From Halobacillus sp. A1 (GTDB lineage Bacteria > Bacillota > Bacilli > Bacillales > Halobacillaceae): a DNA stretch of 64,000 nucleotides. A model generated the notes under the pieces. That model ran no database searches. It was not told where the DNA came from and was given only the letters and a program-made list of their open reading frames with translations. The stretch's first letter is position 1. Every line of letters begins with the position of its first letter. Where the stretch lies: assembly GCF_024189295.1 (NCBI RefSeq), contig NZ_JAIZEN010000002.1, positions 186,001-250,000 of the forward strand. The letters are read 5' to 3'. Made by a program: the position numbers and the translations under genes. Of this stretch, positions 20,718 to 30,231 are shown piece by piece.

Positions 20718-21797
20718 TTATAAACTTTCAGCTTCTTGTATGTCAGATTTCGTTACAGGTTCACTAATTGGTTCTCCAGCTTCATTTAATACATCCTTCA
20801 CTCCTTCTACCATCACTTCCACTGACTCTACGTCTGGGAGACCTGTCAAACTCATCACTAAGCTTGATAAAGCTTCATTCGAAAGAGCCTTTGTTTCTTC
20901 ACCGGTCAACATCGCTTCATTGAAAGTGACCGACAGCACTCCATCCTTCATCTCCGCCTTACTTACTTCTGCTCCCTCATTAAAAGGCTGCATAAGCGAT
21001 GTGCCAAGTGCGGGGCCATTCAGGAGGGTTTGTACTACAGTTGTATATAAATCCTCTCCGCTGGCTACTCTCGTTGTTACAGGGACCTGATAAACTTCTT
21101 CACCATCCTGCTGACTCGGATAATACACAGTCACTGGTTCACTGTTCACTAAATCATTCGTTGAGCTTTCCTGTACATTGATCCCGTCAGAACGGGAAAC
21201 CCCATCGGATATTGGGGTTCCGCTCACAGGCATTGTCTTCTGTTCATGGCCATTGATCCATAATTTGATTCTTTCCACATTATCGAACTGCGTAAGAGTG
21301 AAGGTCATAGCTTGTAAAATTTTCTCTTCATCTTCCGCTTCATATTCTTGGAATTCTTTCGAAACATCAACAGTCATCGTCCCATCTACCAGGTTCACTC
21401 CCTGGATTTGCGTTCCTGCTGGAAGTACGGCTTCAAAGCCTGATGGGAGAAGTTCAGTAACTGGCCCATCTTTGACCAAGTATTCTAATGATTGTCCGGC
21501 CACATTTTCAGAAGCCGGTATTTCAAGCGTCTGCGGTACAACCATTCCGTTGGAGTCAAGAAGGTATAATTCTCTTTCAACTGTTCCGGAAGTTTCTTCT
21601 TCAGTACTTTCCCCTTCCTCACCTTCTCCGCTTTCCGTTTCAGTTTCTTCGGTTATTGTATCTGTACTTGCTGCTTCTTCTTCAGGAGGACCATCCATTT
21701 CCTCCAGGGATTGCTCCCCCTCAAAGAGGCAGCCAGTCAACATACCCATGCTCATAAGAGCTACAATTGTTAATGGCTTAATTCCCCACGTTTTCAT
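20718..21797 (-). CDS. gerM: sporulation/germination lipoprotein GerM
   Basis: A 359-residue lipoprotein. The signal peptide from the ATG at 21797 runs to a lipobox LTGC at about residues 20-23. A very acidic Glu/Thr/Ser linker follows, then two GerMN domains (about residues 80-200 and 225-345), each with the VDVSKEFQ / VTFNEAML strand pattern. GerM is needed for spore formation and germination in B. subtilis and resides in the spore envelope. GGGAGGGAAAGG precedes the ATG. Located between rph and racE as in B. subtilis. Confidence 0.93.
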   Translation of the reverse strand: MKTWGIKPLTIVALMSMGMLTGCLFEGEQSLEEMDGPPEEEAASTDTITEETETESGEGEEGESTEEETSGTVERELYLLDSNGMVVPQTLEIPASENVAGQSLEYLVKDGPVTELLPSGFEAVLPAGTQIQGVNLVDGTMTVDVSKEFQEYEAEDEEKILQAMTFTLTQFDNVERIKLWINGHEQKTMPVSGTPISDGVSRSDGINVQESSTNDLVNSEPVTVYYPSQQDGEEVYQVPVTTRVASGEDLYTTVVQTLLNGPALGTSLMQPFNEGAEVSKAEMKDGVLSVTFNEAMLTGEETKALSNEALSSLVMSLTGLPDVESVEVMVEGVKDVLNEAGEPISEPVTKSDIQEAESL

Positions 21798-21865
21798 GCC
21801 TTTCCCTCCCATGATAGTTTGTACTACCATATATACGAGCTTTTTGAGGGATTAGACCAGCCGAA

Positions 21866-21893
21866 CAAAAAAACTCCGCATTAATTTGCGGAG
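21866..21893 (-). terminator. terminator of racE
   Basis: CTCCGC/GCGGAG hairpin with an AAATTAAT loop, followed by seven T residues on the minus strand. It overlaps the racE stop region. Confidence 0.8.
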
Positions 21894-22702
21894 CTTTGTA
21901 TCGGGTCCAGGCTGACGTAGTTGAGCACTTGAATCGGTTCCTCAAACCAGCGATTCGCCACATGGCGGAATTTCTCTGTGTCACCCGTTGTATAAAATTC
22001 GTGAACAGGACTTCTGTTCCGTTGCTCTAAAGACCTGTGATAAGCAAGAATCAAACTGGCTTCTCTTGCCGTTTCTTCTCCAGAACTGATAACTTGAATG
22101 TGAGAGCCCATCTCCTTTTGAATCAAATCTTTTATAATAGGATAATGGGTACATCCAAGAATCAGTGTATCGATATTTTTTTGATTTTGAAAAGGCTTCA
22201 AGGTTCTCGAAACGATCTCTTCTGCCTCAGGACCTGATAGAAGGCCACTTTCTATCATCGGGACGAACGACGGACAAGCCAAACCATCTACGACAATACT
22301 TTGGTCGATTGTCCGAAGGGTATGTGGATACGCTTCACTCTTGATTGTGCCTTCTGTACCAATAACACCGATTTGCTTGTTTTGGCTATTTTTAATCGCC
22401 GCTCTTGCGCCGGGCTCAATAACTCCTATTACGGGAATAGAAAGCGTTGATTGAAGCTCACGCAGTGTATAAGCCGTAGCCGTATTGCACGCTACGATCA
22501 GCATTTTAATGTTTTTTTCTAATAAATAATGGACCATCTGCCAAGTATAACGCTTCACTTGTTCTTTTGGGCGCGGGCCATACGGGCACCTGATCGTATC
22601 TCCCAGATATATGAGTTTTTCATTAGGAAGCTGACGCATCAACTCCACGGCCACGGTCAGCCCTCCGACCCCTGAATCTATAACTCCTATAGGCTGTTCC
22701 AA
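21881..22702 (-). CDS. racE: glutamate racemase
   Basis: Cofactor-independent racemase making D-glutamate for peptidoglycan. It begins IGVIDSGVGGLTV, and the two catalytic cysteines lie in VACNTATAY near residue 72 and LGCTHYP near 184. The 273-residue length is typical. It precedes gerM and follows the MarR regulator on the same strand. I use racE rather than murI because of synteny with B. subtilis. Confidence 0.96.
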   Translation of the reverse strand: MEQPIGVIDSGVGGLTVAVELMRQLPNEKLIYLGDTIRCPYGPRPKEQVKRYTWQMVHYLLEKNIKMLIVACNTATAYTLRELQSTLSIPVIGVIEPGARAAIKNSQNKQIGVIGTEGTIKSEAYPHTLRTIDQSIVVDGLACPSFVPMIESGLLSGPEAEEIVSRTLKPFQNQKNIDTLILGCTHYPIIKDLIQKEMGSHIQVISSGEETAREASLILAYHRSLEQRNRSPVHEFYTTGDTEKFRHVANRWFEEPIQVLNYVSLDPIQSSAN

Positions 22703-22723
22703 GCATATCCCTCTTCTCTGCGT

Positions 22724-23173
22724 CTACTTAGATGTGTGTACCATGTTATCATGCAGAAGACTCAATAATTTATTTAAAGTTTCCACGTCATCACTTGGCA
22801 TTTCACTTAAGACTTCTTTAAGGTATTCCTGCCTCTTTTCAATCACTTCGTGGATAATCTGTTTTCCTTTATCTAAAACGTGTATACGAACTACCCGGCG
22901 GTCTTTAGGATCACGGACCCGCTCCACCAGTTTATTCTTTTCCATACGGTCCACTAGATCTGTTGTTGTGCTGCATGCTAAATAAATATGGTCTGATAAC
23001 TCACCTATCGTCAGATCACCTTTTTCAAGCAGCCACTGAACAGCTACAAACTGAGGGGCTGTTATTGGATACTGGTCAAGAATTTCTCTTCCTTTTTGTT
23101 TAATAATTCCTGATATGTACCTTAATTCTTTTTCAACATTGGCTATTGACGCCGCGGGATGTGATTCGACCAC
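22724..23173 (-). CDS. ysmB: MarR-family transcriptional regulator (YsmB-like)
   Basis: A 149-residue winged-helix repressor. The HTH spans about residues 60-105 (LTIGELSDHIYLACSTTTDLVD), followed by the wing with RVRDPKDRRVVRIH. GTG start at 23173 with GGAG nine bases upstream. It lies between gerE and racE, the position of ysmB in B. subtilis. Ligand and targets unknown. A Cys in the recognition region (LACSTTT) could be redox-sensitive, but that is inference. Confidence 0.88.
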   Translation of the reverse strand: MVESHPAASIANVEKELRYISGIIKQKGREILDQYPITAPQFVAVQWLLEKGDLTIGELSDHIYLACSTTTDLVDRMEKNKLVERVRDPKDRRVVRIHVLDKGKQIIHEVIEKRQEYLKEVLSEMPSDDVETLNKLLSLLHDNMVHTSK

Positions 23174-23327
23174 TTACAGCACTCCTAACAAATTGTTCTA
23201 TTCTATATATCTTACTTTTTTTGAGATAAATATCAAGCTAAACTTTCTAAAAATGAAAACCCTCCCAGGCATAGACAATCTAATACCTGAAAGGTCTTTG
23301 CCTGCTATCTAGCATGGCACATCAAAG

Positions 23328-23552
23328 CTAAAGCTTCAATTCACCCATTCGCAGTAATTCTACTACAGCTTGAGACCTGCCCTTAACGCCCAGTTTTTGC
23401 ATGGCATTAGAAATATGGTTTCTCACCGTCTTTTCTGAGATGAACAGTTCTTTAGCAATTTCTTTTGTCGTCTTGTCTTGCACCAATAGTTCAAAAACTT
23501 CGCGCTCGCGTTTAGTCAGAATCTGTGCTGGCCTATAGCCCTCCTCCTTCAC
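23328..23552 (-). CDS. gerE: spore-coat transcriptional regulator GerE
   Basis: A 74-residue stand-alone LuxR-type HTH protein (LTKREREVFELLVQ ... ISEKTVRNHISNAMQKLGVK) with no receiver domain, the hallmark of GerE. It adjusts sigma-K-dependent coat gene expression late in sporulation. GTG start at 23552 with AAGGAGGGG seven bases upstream. A sigma-K-like promoter lies upstream. Confidence 0.95.
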   Translation of the reverse strand: MKEEGYRPAQILTKREREVFELLVQDKTTKEIAKELFISEKTVRNHISNAMQKLGVKGRSQAVVELLRMGELKL

Positions 23553-23609
23553 AAGCGAACCCCTCCTTGTTGTCTAGAGCTCTGTACGGAGGGAATTATT
23601 TAGTCATTG

Positions 23610-23637
23610 TATCGTATGAAGGTAGGGGTGACCATGT
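23610..23637 (-). promoter_or_regulatory. candidate sigma-K promoter of gerE
   Basis: Minus-strand AC (23636-23637), 17-base spacer, then CATACGATA (23610-23618), matching AC-N16/17-CATAnnnTA. gerE is sigma-K-transcribed in B. subtilis. Confidence 0.65.
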
Positions 23638-23646
23638 GCCGTTCAT

Positions 23647-24294
23647 TTACGTTTTAGATACAAGACCTAACTCTTGAGCTTTAAATAAGGCCTCAGTTCT
23701 CGACTTTACGGATAATTTATTGAATATACCCGTTAACGTATACTCTACACTGCGCTGTGACATATGAAGGGTTTGAGCGATTTCCCGGTTAGTCAAACCA
23801 GAAGATACTTCTCTTAGTATGGACTGTTCCTTTTCATTTAACGAAAGCCGAGCTCCTTCTTTTTCAGAAATATCGCTCACGCTGGCTTCAGACCGCCTCA
23901 ATTGTTTGAAAAGGTGAAGAGGAATGACGACTTCATCTCGAAGTGCACAGCGAATTACATTAATAAGTTGCTCACTAGAAGCTGTTTTACTAACGAACCC
24001 GTTGATATTGGCTTCCACCAGCATATTAAAATGAGTGTTCAAGTCAAATCCGGTATAAATAAGAATGGCTAAATCAGGGTGGTCCTTGCGTAAATCTTTC
24101 GCTAAATCGACACCGCTCATTCCAGGCATATATAAATCCAGGAGCACAATATCATAAATTTGGTGTGCAAGTGTCGCCTCCGCCTCCTCAGCTTGATCGA
24201 TGACATCTACCTGCATGTCCTCCTCTTGTTCCAGCATGGCTTTGGTTCCAGCACCGACCGCTGGGTGGTCGTCCACTATGAGTACACGAGTCAT
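23647..24294 (-). CDS. ComA-like NarL/FixJ response regulator
   Basis: A 215-residue receiver plus LuxR-type HTH protein. The receiver has VDDHPAV at the N terminus, the phosphorylation site D53 in LLDLYMPGMSG, a conserved Thr in IYTGFDL and Lys in VSKTASS. The HTH has LTNREIAQTLHMSQRSVEYTLTGIFNKLSVKSRTEA, very close to B. subtilis ComA. It overlaps the upstream histidine kinase stop by ATGA. In B. subtilis ComA controls competence and surfactin; here the targets are unknown. It sits where ysmA would be in B. subtilis, between gerE and sdhB. Confidence 0.9.
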   Translation of the reverse strand: MTRVLIVDDHPAVGAGTKAMLEQEEDMQVDVIDQAEEAEATLAHQIYDIVLLDLYMPGMSGVDLAKDLRKDHPDLAILIYTGFDLNTHFNMLVEANINGFVSKTASSEQLINVIRCALRDEVVIPLHLFKQLRRSEASVSDISEKEGARLSLNEKEQSILREVSSGLTNREIAQTLHMSQRSVEYTLTGIFNKLSVKSRTEALFKAQELGLVSKT

Positions 24295-26615
24295 ACTTTA
24301 GCCTCCTTTCTTGAGTTATAAGGGAAAGCAACCATTGATTTGAATCCTTGATCCGGTGCAGTCTCAATATGCAAACGGCCGTTTAAGCCGTGAACCCTTT
24401 GTTCGATTCCTGATAATCCGATATGAGAGAAAAGATCTCGTTGAAATGAATAATCCATGCCCTGTCCATCATCAGAGTAAAGTAAAGTAACCTCTTCACT
24501 TAAATTGGACAGACTGAGTTTAACAATTTTCGCATCCGAATGTTTCATCGCATTGGACAATAACTCCTGGACAATTCGAAAAATTGCTAGAATCCGCTCC
24601 TGATCGAGCTCTGCATCAAAGTTATCATGTGAAAAGTATACCGTGAAATTAGACCTAAGTTGATATTGCTCAATAAGGTCCTCTAACGAATGCACCAATC
24701 CGAGTTCCTCAATAAAAGCTGGTCTTAACTCATTACACGTTTCTCTAATCAAATGTATACTATCCAATATCGACTCCTTGAACATATTCAGTTCCGTTAC
24801 AAGCGTCTTCGGTAAGTCTTTACGTTTGCTGACTAAATCATCCATCCTGCGGTAAAGGTAAAGCTGCTCTTGCAAAACTGTATCGTGAAGGTCAATTGAA
24901 AGCTGCTTCCTTTGGTTTTCCGCGATCGTAAATAAAAGCCTTGATAACCATGCTGGATATTGTTGAGTCTGATCACTTCGAAGGGTTCGCAGCTCTTTAA
25001 GCAGATCTTCAATGAGATTCATATTTTCAATAGCAATATTGGCATTGTGAGATATCGTCTGAAGATACGTCTTCTCATCCCGATTTAACCTGGTGAAATC
25101 CTTCTTCCCTCTACACCAGAGCATTGTAATTTTTTCTAAAGAATATCCGACGATAACCCCGAACCCTTTTTCAGTCTCGATAATGGAACCAATATCATAG
25201 CTGTGATGGGTCAAATGATAGTCGACATGCTCGATATAGTCTTCAGGGATTGGATCATATACACAATAAAGCGGTTTTTTGTTGTGTTTTGAATAAATAT
25301 AAATCTCTCTAACGTTTAGTACATTGCTGATCTCATTTCGCAAGACTTTCATTAAATCGACCACATTCGTCTGGTCCTTCATATCTTTGGACATGCGGTG
25401 CATACTTTCTTGATAACTATAACGAGCAGCGAATAGATACTGCTGAAGCTTAAAGTCCAGTATTTCCTTTAAAGAAAGAAACACGATGAGCAAAACGTTG
25501 ATGATAAAGTAGATCTCGATATAATGGACAACTGAAACGCTGTCTCTAAGGAATAGGACTAAAGCGATAGTAATCAATAAGCTTGGAATTGATGAAAGAA
25601 ATAAGTAGTATCGCAGTCTTCCCATATAAAAGTTAATATCGATCAGTCGTTCACGTGTAATTAAATACATAAAAGTGACAGGCAGCGCTATTAAGAAAGC
25701 CCCTGCGAATTCAATAGGAATGAACTTTGTGTCCAGCAGTAAAGCAGGAATCAAGTACAAGAAAATATACGGAAAAAAGCCTACCGTCATCCCTATGCTT
25801 ACATACTTGAACAACGTACCATGGGAATGATTCCGGTGAATAAATAATCCTCTGAAAATAATAAAAAAAGAAATAATATATAATCCCAATAAAAAGATTC
25901 GAGGAATATAGTAATAAACTGACGGGTATTGGTTCGTCAATATAAAATAACCTTCCAGTAAGGTTACGGCTCCAACCAGAATATATAATACTTGATACCA
26001 ATTTTTTGAAAACCAATACACTCCAAGTTCCGAGAAATATTTATACAAAAAGTGTATCAATACAACGGGAGCAAGCAAAAACAAAAAAACATTGATGAAT
26101 AAACTGTAGAAGTCAGCACGTACCGCTCCACCATTGCTTATATAGCCGACAGCTATCATTAAAAAGAACAGCATGAGCAAATTCGCAGAATAACGTTTAT
26201 TTACTTTTTTATTTACAAGGTGCGATATCCAAAGTACGAACAACAGAAAAATAATCGGTAATATAATGAAAAATGCCCAATGTGTTGCAGAAGACTGTTC
26301 GATTTCTTCATAATTCAGGAATTCTCCATCATGATTCAATGTAAAAGAGTTTGCGTTTTCCAGTGTTTTAAACATGGTAACTGTGTAATGTTCTTCTGGA
26401 CTTTCTCCATTCACATTTTCAACGGTCGCCCCTAAAGGAACCTGCTGCTTGTCACCCCAGCTATCCCCGTTAATATGGGTGATTTCAAACTGTTCCCCAT
26501 TCTTTTCAAGTTCGATACCCAGAAACGGCTGTGTAACAGAAACAAAAATAATATAGCTGGCAGATCCTAGTACAAATAATAGAATCAATAACTCTTTTGT
26601 ATTCATCGAGCGCAT
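24291..26615 (-). CDS. ComP-like membrane sensor histidine kinase
   Basis: A 774-residue kinase. The N terminus has one membrane segment, an extracellular PDZ-like part (residues about 30-100), then seven or so further membrane helices to about residue 395. A GAF-like cytoplasmic stretch leads to HisKA_3 with H577 in IDLHDTVLQEQ and a HATPase domain with NAMKHSDA and DDGQGMD. YISNGGAVRAD and DINFYMGRLRYYL match ComP at the same positions. AAAGGTGG lies eight bases before the ATG at 26615. No comQ or comX pheromone gene is adjacent, so the ligand is unknown. Confidence 0.9.
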   Translation of the reverse strand: MRSMNTKELLILLFVLGSASYIIFVSVTQPFLGIELEKNGEQFEITHINGDSWGDKQQVPLGATVENVNGESPEEHYTVTMFKTLENANSFTLNHDGEFLNYEEIEQSSATHWAFFIILPIIFLLFVLWISHLVNKKVNKRYSANLLMLFFLMIAVGYISNGGAVRADFYSLFINVFLFLLAPVVLIHFLYKYFSELGVYWFSKNWYQVLYILVGAVTLLEGYFILTNQYPSVYYYIPRIFLLGLYIISFFIIFRGLFIHRNHSHGTLFKYVSIGMTVGFFPYIFLYLIPALLLDTKFIPIEFAGAFLIALPVTFMYLITRERLIDINFYMGRLRYYLFLSSIPSLLITIALVLFLRDSVSVVHYIEIYFIINVLLIVFLSLKEILDFKLQQYLFAARYSYQESMHRMSKDMKDQTNVVDLMKVLRNEISNVLNVREIYIYSKHNKKPLYCVYDPIPEDYIEHVDYHLTHHSYDIGSIIETEKGFGVIVGYSLEKITMLWCRGKKDFTRLNRDEKTYLQTISHNANIAIENMNLIEDLLKELRTLRSDQTQQYPAWLSRLLFTIAENQRKQLSIDLHDTVLQEQLYLYRRMDDLVSKRKDLPKTLVTELNMFKESILDSIHLIRETCNELRPAFIEELGLVHSLEDLIEQYQLRSNFTVYFSHDNFDAELDQERILAIFRIVQELLSNAMKHSDAKIVKLSLSNLSEEVTLLYSDDGQGMDYSFQRDLFSHIGLSGIEQRVHGLNGRLHIETAPDQGFKSMVAFPYNSRKEAKV

Positions 26616-26688
26616 AGATAAATCCACCTTTATATATGTCAATCCATTCTATTATACTACCACAATAATAGCGGGCAACCCTGACACA

Positions 26689-26724
26689 CAAAAAAATACC
26701 TCTGCTCAATGAGCAGAAGTATTT
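26689..26724 (-). terminator. terminator of the sdhCAB operon
   Basis: AATACTTCTGCTC/GAGCAGAGGTATT hairpin followed by seven T residues on the minus strand, about 20 bases after the sdhB stop. Confidence 0.85.
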
Positions 26725-26741
26725 TGGATAAATAAATTGAA

Positions 26742-27506
26742 TTAAACTCTTTGGTCACTTCCGAAGAAGCTTTTGAAAGATTCAATTGCTGTATCACGAT
26801 ATAATGACGCGATAGAAGTTGTAAGCGGGATACCTTTAGGACATGATTCCACGCAGTTCTGCGCATTACCACAGCCCATAATCCCTTCTGCATCCATAAT
26901 CGTTTGCAGCCTTTCACTCTTATTCATCGCACCTGTCGGATGAGAGTTGAACAAGCGAACTTGTGAAAGTGCAGCTGGACCAATAAAGTCCGATTTACTG
27001 TTAACGTTCGGACAAGCTTCCAAGCATACACCACATGTCATACACTTAGATAGCTCGTAAGCCCATTGCCTTTTACTTTCAGGCATTTTCGGTCCAGGAC
27101 CAAGATCGTGCGTACCATCAATAGGCACCCATGCTTTCACTTTTTTCAAAGAGTCGAACATACGGTTACGATCAACGGCCAAATCACGATTGATCGGGAA
27201 AGTCGACATAGGTTCTAAGCGGATAGGCTGGTCTAATTGATCGACAAGAGCGGTACAAGACTGTCTCGGCTTCCCGTTGATAATCATTGAACATGCACCA
27301 CAAACTTCTTCTAAACATCCCATATCCCAATAGACAGGTGTCGTGGTCTTCCCTTCAGCATTAACTGGATTCCGACGAATCTCCATTAAAGCAGAAATAA
27401 CGTTCATATTATTACGATAGGGAATCTCAAATGTTTCCTCATACGGCTGGGAATTCGGATCGTCCTGTCGTGTGATTATAAACGTAATGTTTTTTTCTTC
27501 ACTCAT
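26742..27506 (-). CDS. sdhB: succinate dehydrogenase iron-sulfur subunit
   Basis: Electron-transfer subunit of complex II, carrying three Fe-S clusters. The 2Fe-2S ligands are in CLEEVCGACSMI and the following RQSC. A 4Fe-4S set is CMTCGVCLEACP, and the third set includes CGNAQNCVESCP. It is 254 residues long, with AAAGGAGG upstream. Last gene of sdhCAB. Confidence 0.96.
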   Translation of the reverse strand: MSEEKNITFIITRQDDPNSQPYEETFEIPYRNNMNVISALMEIRRNPVNAEGKTTTPVYWDMGCLEEVCGACSMIINGKPRQSCTALVDQLDQPIRLEPMSTFPINRDLAVDRNRMFDSLKKVKAWVPIDGTHDLGPGPKMPESKRQWAYELSKCMTCGVCLEACPNVNSKSDFIGPAALSQVRLFNSHPTGAMNKSERLQTIMDAEGIMGCGNAQNCVESCPKGIPLTTSIASLYRDTAIESFKSFFGSDQRV

Positions 27507-27521
27507 GATGATGGACCTCCT

Positions 27522-29273
27522 TTATTTGGATTTCGAATAGTCACGTTTACGCGGTTCGATCAAAGATGTATCTACAGCGTCATAACGGAAAACAGGCTTA
27601 TTATTTTCTTTATCATAGCTTGCTACCGTTGTCTTCAACCAGTCTTCATCATTACGATCAGGAAACTCTGGCTTATAATGCGCGCCACGGCTCTCATTTC
27701 GATTATAAGCACCTTGTGTGATTACTCGAGCTAGTTGAAGCATATTCCATAGCTGACGAGTAAACATTGCGCCTTGATTGCTCCAACGGGATGTATCATT
27801 GATATTGATACGCTTATATCGTTCCATAAGCTCGACAATTTTTTCATCCGTTTTTAAAAGTTTATCATTCTCTCGAACAACTGTAACGTTATCGGTCATC
27901 CATTCTCCCAGCTCTCTATGAATTTGGAACGCATTTTCATCGCCATCCATATTCATAATAGCTTCGAATTTTTCCTGTTCAGCTTTAAGCGCTTCGTCAA
28001 ATAGAGTTGAAGTCATTTCATCTGAAATGGTTTCCAGATCCTCTGTATATTTCACAGCATTCGGACCGGCAACCATACCACCATAAATTGATGATAACAG
28101 CGAGTTTGCTCCGAGTCGGTTAGCCCCATGCTGAGTGTAATCACATTCTCCCGCTGCGAAAATTCCAGGTATATTCGTCATTTGATCGAAATCAACCCAA
28201 AGTCCTCCCATAGAGTAATGAACAGCCGGGAAGATTTTCATCGGTACTTTTCTTGGGTCTTCCCCAACGAACTTCTCGTAGATTTCAATAATACCGCCAA
28301 GCTTGACGTCTAATTCTTTAGGGTCTTTATGAGAAAGGTCCAGATACACCATATTTTCACCATTGATACCAAGCTTCTGATTGACACATACATCGAAAAT
28401 TTCACGTGTAGCAATATCACGAGGCACCAGGTTTCCGTAGGCAGGGTACTTCTCTTCAAGGAAATACCATGGCTCGCCATCTTTATAAGTCCAAACCCTT
28501 CCGCCTTCACCTCGAGCCGACTCACTCATAAGCCTAAGCTTATCATCACCAGGGATGGCAGTCGGGTGAATTTGAATGAATTCACCATTTGCATAATCCA
28601 CTCCCTGCTGGAATAAAGAACCAGCCGCAGATCCTGTGTTGATGACCGAGTTCGTAGATTTTCCAAAGATGATTCCAGGACCGCCTGTCGCCATGATTAC
28701 GGCGTCAGCAGGGAAAGCTTTAAGCTCGTGGTTACTTAAATTCTGACCGACCACACCTCGCCCAACGCCTTTCTCATCAACGATTGCAGAAAGAAACTCC
28801 CAGTTTTCATATTTCGTAACAAGTCCATTCACTTCGTGGCGGCGAACTTGTTCATCTAAAGCATATAACAACTGCTGTCCCGTAGTTGCTCCAGCAAATG
28901 CAGTTCTATGGTGCTGTGTTCCACCGAAACGGCGGAAATCGAGCAAACCTTCAGGGGTTCGGTTGAACATAACTCCCATTCGGTCCAGCAAGTGTATAAT
29001 TCCAGGTGCTGCATCACACATGGCTTTTACAGGCGGCTGGTTTGCCAGGAAATCGCCGCCGTATACGCTATCGTCAAAGTGTTCCCATGGTGAGTCCCCC
29101 TCACCCTTCGTGTTGACAGCTCCGTTAATTCCGCCCTGAGCGCATACAGAGTGAGAACGTTTAACAGGAACTACTGAAAGCAAGTCGACATGAACGCCCT
29201 TCTCAGCAGCTTTAATTGTTGCCATAAGACCAGCTAGTCCCCCACCAACAATAACTATATTTCGATTACTCAT
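27522..29273 (-). CDS. sdhA: succinate dehydrogenase flavoprotein subunit
   Basis: FAD-binding catalytic subunit of complex II, oxidising succinate to fumarate. The dinucleotide-binding fold IVGGGLAGLMA is at the N terminus. The flavin-linkage histidine lies in SHSVCAQGGING near residue 41. The active-site region HPTAIPG and ESARGEGGRV is near 240-255, and YSMGGLWVD near 355. The 583-residue length is typical of the Bacillus type. Confidence 0.96.
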   Translation of the reverse strand: MSNRNIVIVGGGLAGLMATIKAAEKGVHVDLLSVVPVKRSHSVCAQGGINGAVNTKGEGDSPWEHFDDSVYGGDFLANQPPVKAMCDAAPGIIHLLDRMGVMFNRTPEGLLDFRRFGGTQHHRTAFAGATTGQQLLYALDEQVRRHEVNGLVTKYENWEFLSAIVDEKGVGRGVVGQNLSNHELKAFPADAVIMATGGPGIIFGKSTNSVINTGSAAGSLFQQGVDYANGEFIQIHPTAIPGDDKLRLMSESARGEGGRVWTYKDGEPWYFLEEKYPAYGNLVPRDIATREIFDVCVNQKLGINGENMVYLDLSHKDPKELDVKLGGIIEIYEKFVGEDPRKVPMKIFPAVHYSMGGLWVDFDQMTNIPGIFAAGECDYTQHGANRLGANSLLSSIYGGMVAGPNAVKYTEDLETISDEMTSTLFDEALKAEQEKFEAIMNMDGDENAFQIHRELGEWMTDNVTVVRENDKLLKTDEKIVELMERYKRININDTSRWSNQGAMFTRQLWNMLQLARVITQGAYNRNESRGAHYKPEFPDRNDEDWLKTTVASYDKENNKPVFRYDAVDTSLIEPRKRDYSKSK

Positions 29274-29316
29274 GATTAATGCTCACTCCCTTGACTTTCT
29301 CTAACCGTATATAATT

Positions 29317-29937
29317 TTATACTCCGTAGGCAAACTGAATTAATGTACGAACACCTACGTATGAAATTGCAACAAATACAATGATGCTCACATACGTCAT
29401 AATGCGCTGTGAACGTGGAGAAACGGTAATTCCCCAACTGACGAAAAAGGACCAAAGTCCATTCGAGAAGTGGAATGTTGTGGAGATAACCCCTACTATG
29501 TAGAACCAGAAAAAGAATGGGTCAGTAAGGATGCCTTCCATAAGCTGATAATTTAAATCAGCCCAACCGAATCCAATGGCAATACGAGTTTCCCATACGT
29601 GCCAAGCAATAAATATGAGCGTAATAATACCCGTAAAACGCTGTAGCATGAACATATAGTTCCTGAAATATCCAAAGTTTTTCAAATTACTTTTAGCCGT
29701 GAATGCAATGTATACTCCATAAATCGAATGAAATAACAGTGGTAAAAAGATGATGAAAATTTCCAGAACGTATCGATAAGGCAAGCTTTCCATAAAATGT
29801 GCTGCCGCATTAAACGCTTCTGGCCCACGAGTTGCAAAGAAATTCACAGTTAAGTGTTGGATCAGGAAAATTCCTATAGGAACTACTCCTAATAATGAAT
29901 GTAGTCTTCGATTAACGTATCCGCGTGATCCTGCCAT
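29317..29937 (-). CDS. sdhC: succinate dehydrogenase cytochrome b558 subunit
   Basis: A 206-residue, five-helix diheme membrane anchor of the Bacillus complex II. Candidate heme histidines sit in each helix (RRLHSLLG, IQHLTVNF, LLFHSIYG, IAWHVWET, TTFHFSNG). First gene of the operon, with a strong sigma-A promoter 150 bases upstream. Confidence 0.95.
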   Translation of the reverse strand: MAGSRGYVNRRLHSLLGVVPIGIFLIQHLTVNFFATRGPEAFNAAAHFMESLPYRYVLEIFIIFLPLLFHSIYGVYIAFTAKSNLKNFGYFRNYMFMLQRFTGIITLIFIAWHVWETRIAIGFGWADLNYQLMEGILTDPFFFWFYIVGVISTTFHFSNGLWSFFVSWGITVSPRSQRIMTYVSIIVFVAISYVGVRTLIQFAYGV

Positions 29938-30081
29938 GTTTACCCCCCTAGAAGATGATGACTATAGTATTATGCACATTATTCAGACAGTTAAGCGCTT
30001 TTATAAAGGCTCAAAAAAAGATAGGAAATCCCCAATTTTTCCATGATCAAAACTGCTAAATGTACAATTTGTGACACGTAT

Positions 30082-30110
30082 ATTGTACTTCTATCGGGGA
30101 ATAGCGTCAA
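30082..30110 (-). promoter_or_regulatory. sigma-A promoter of sdhCAB
   Basis: TTGACG (30105-30110), 17-base spacer, TACAAT (30082-30087) on the minus strand. It leaves an untranslated leader of about 135 bases before sdhC. In B. subtilis sdhC translation is repressed by the FsrA small RNA; I cannot show that from this sequence. Confidence 0.75.
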
Positions 30111-30231
30111 GAAAACCTGTTCATTATTTAGTAGAAATCCCCAAAAATTCACAATTCCTTAAAATCTATTGAATATGTTGCGAGTTTTTTTAATTCAAGC
30201 GATAATAATGAAGTAGAAGGGAATGAACGTT

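Noticed and set aside
21178-21855. 225-residue plus-strand open frame opposite gerM
   Set aside because: Ser-rich mirror of the acidic GerM linker; no start signal and no family.
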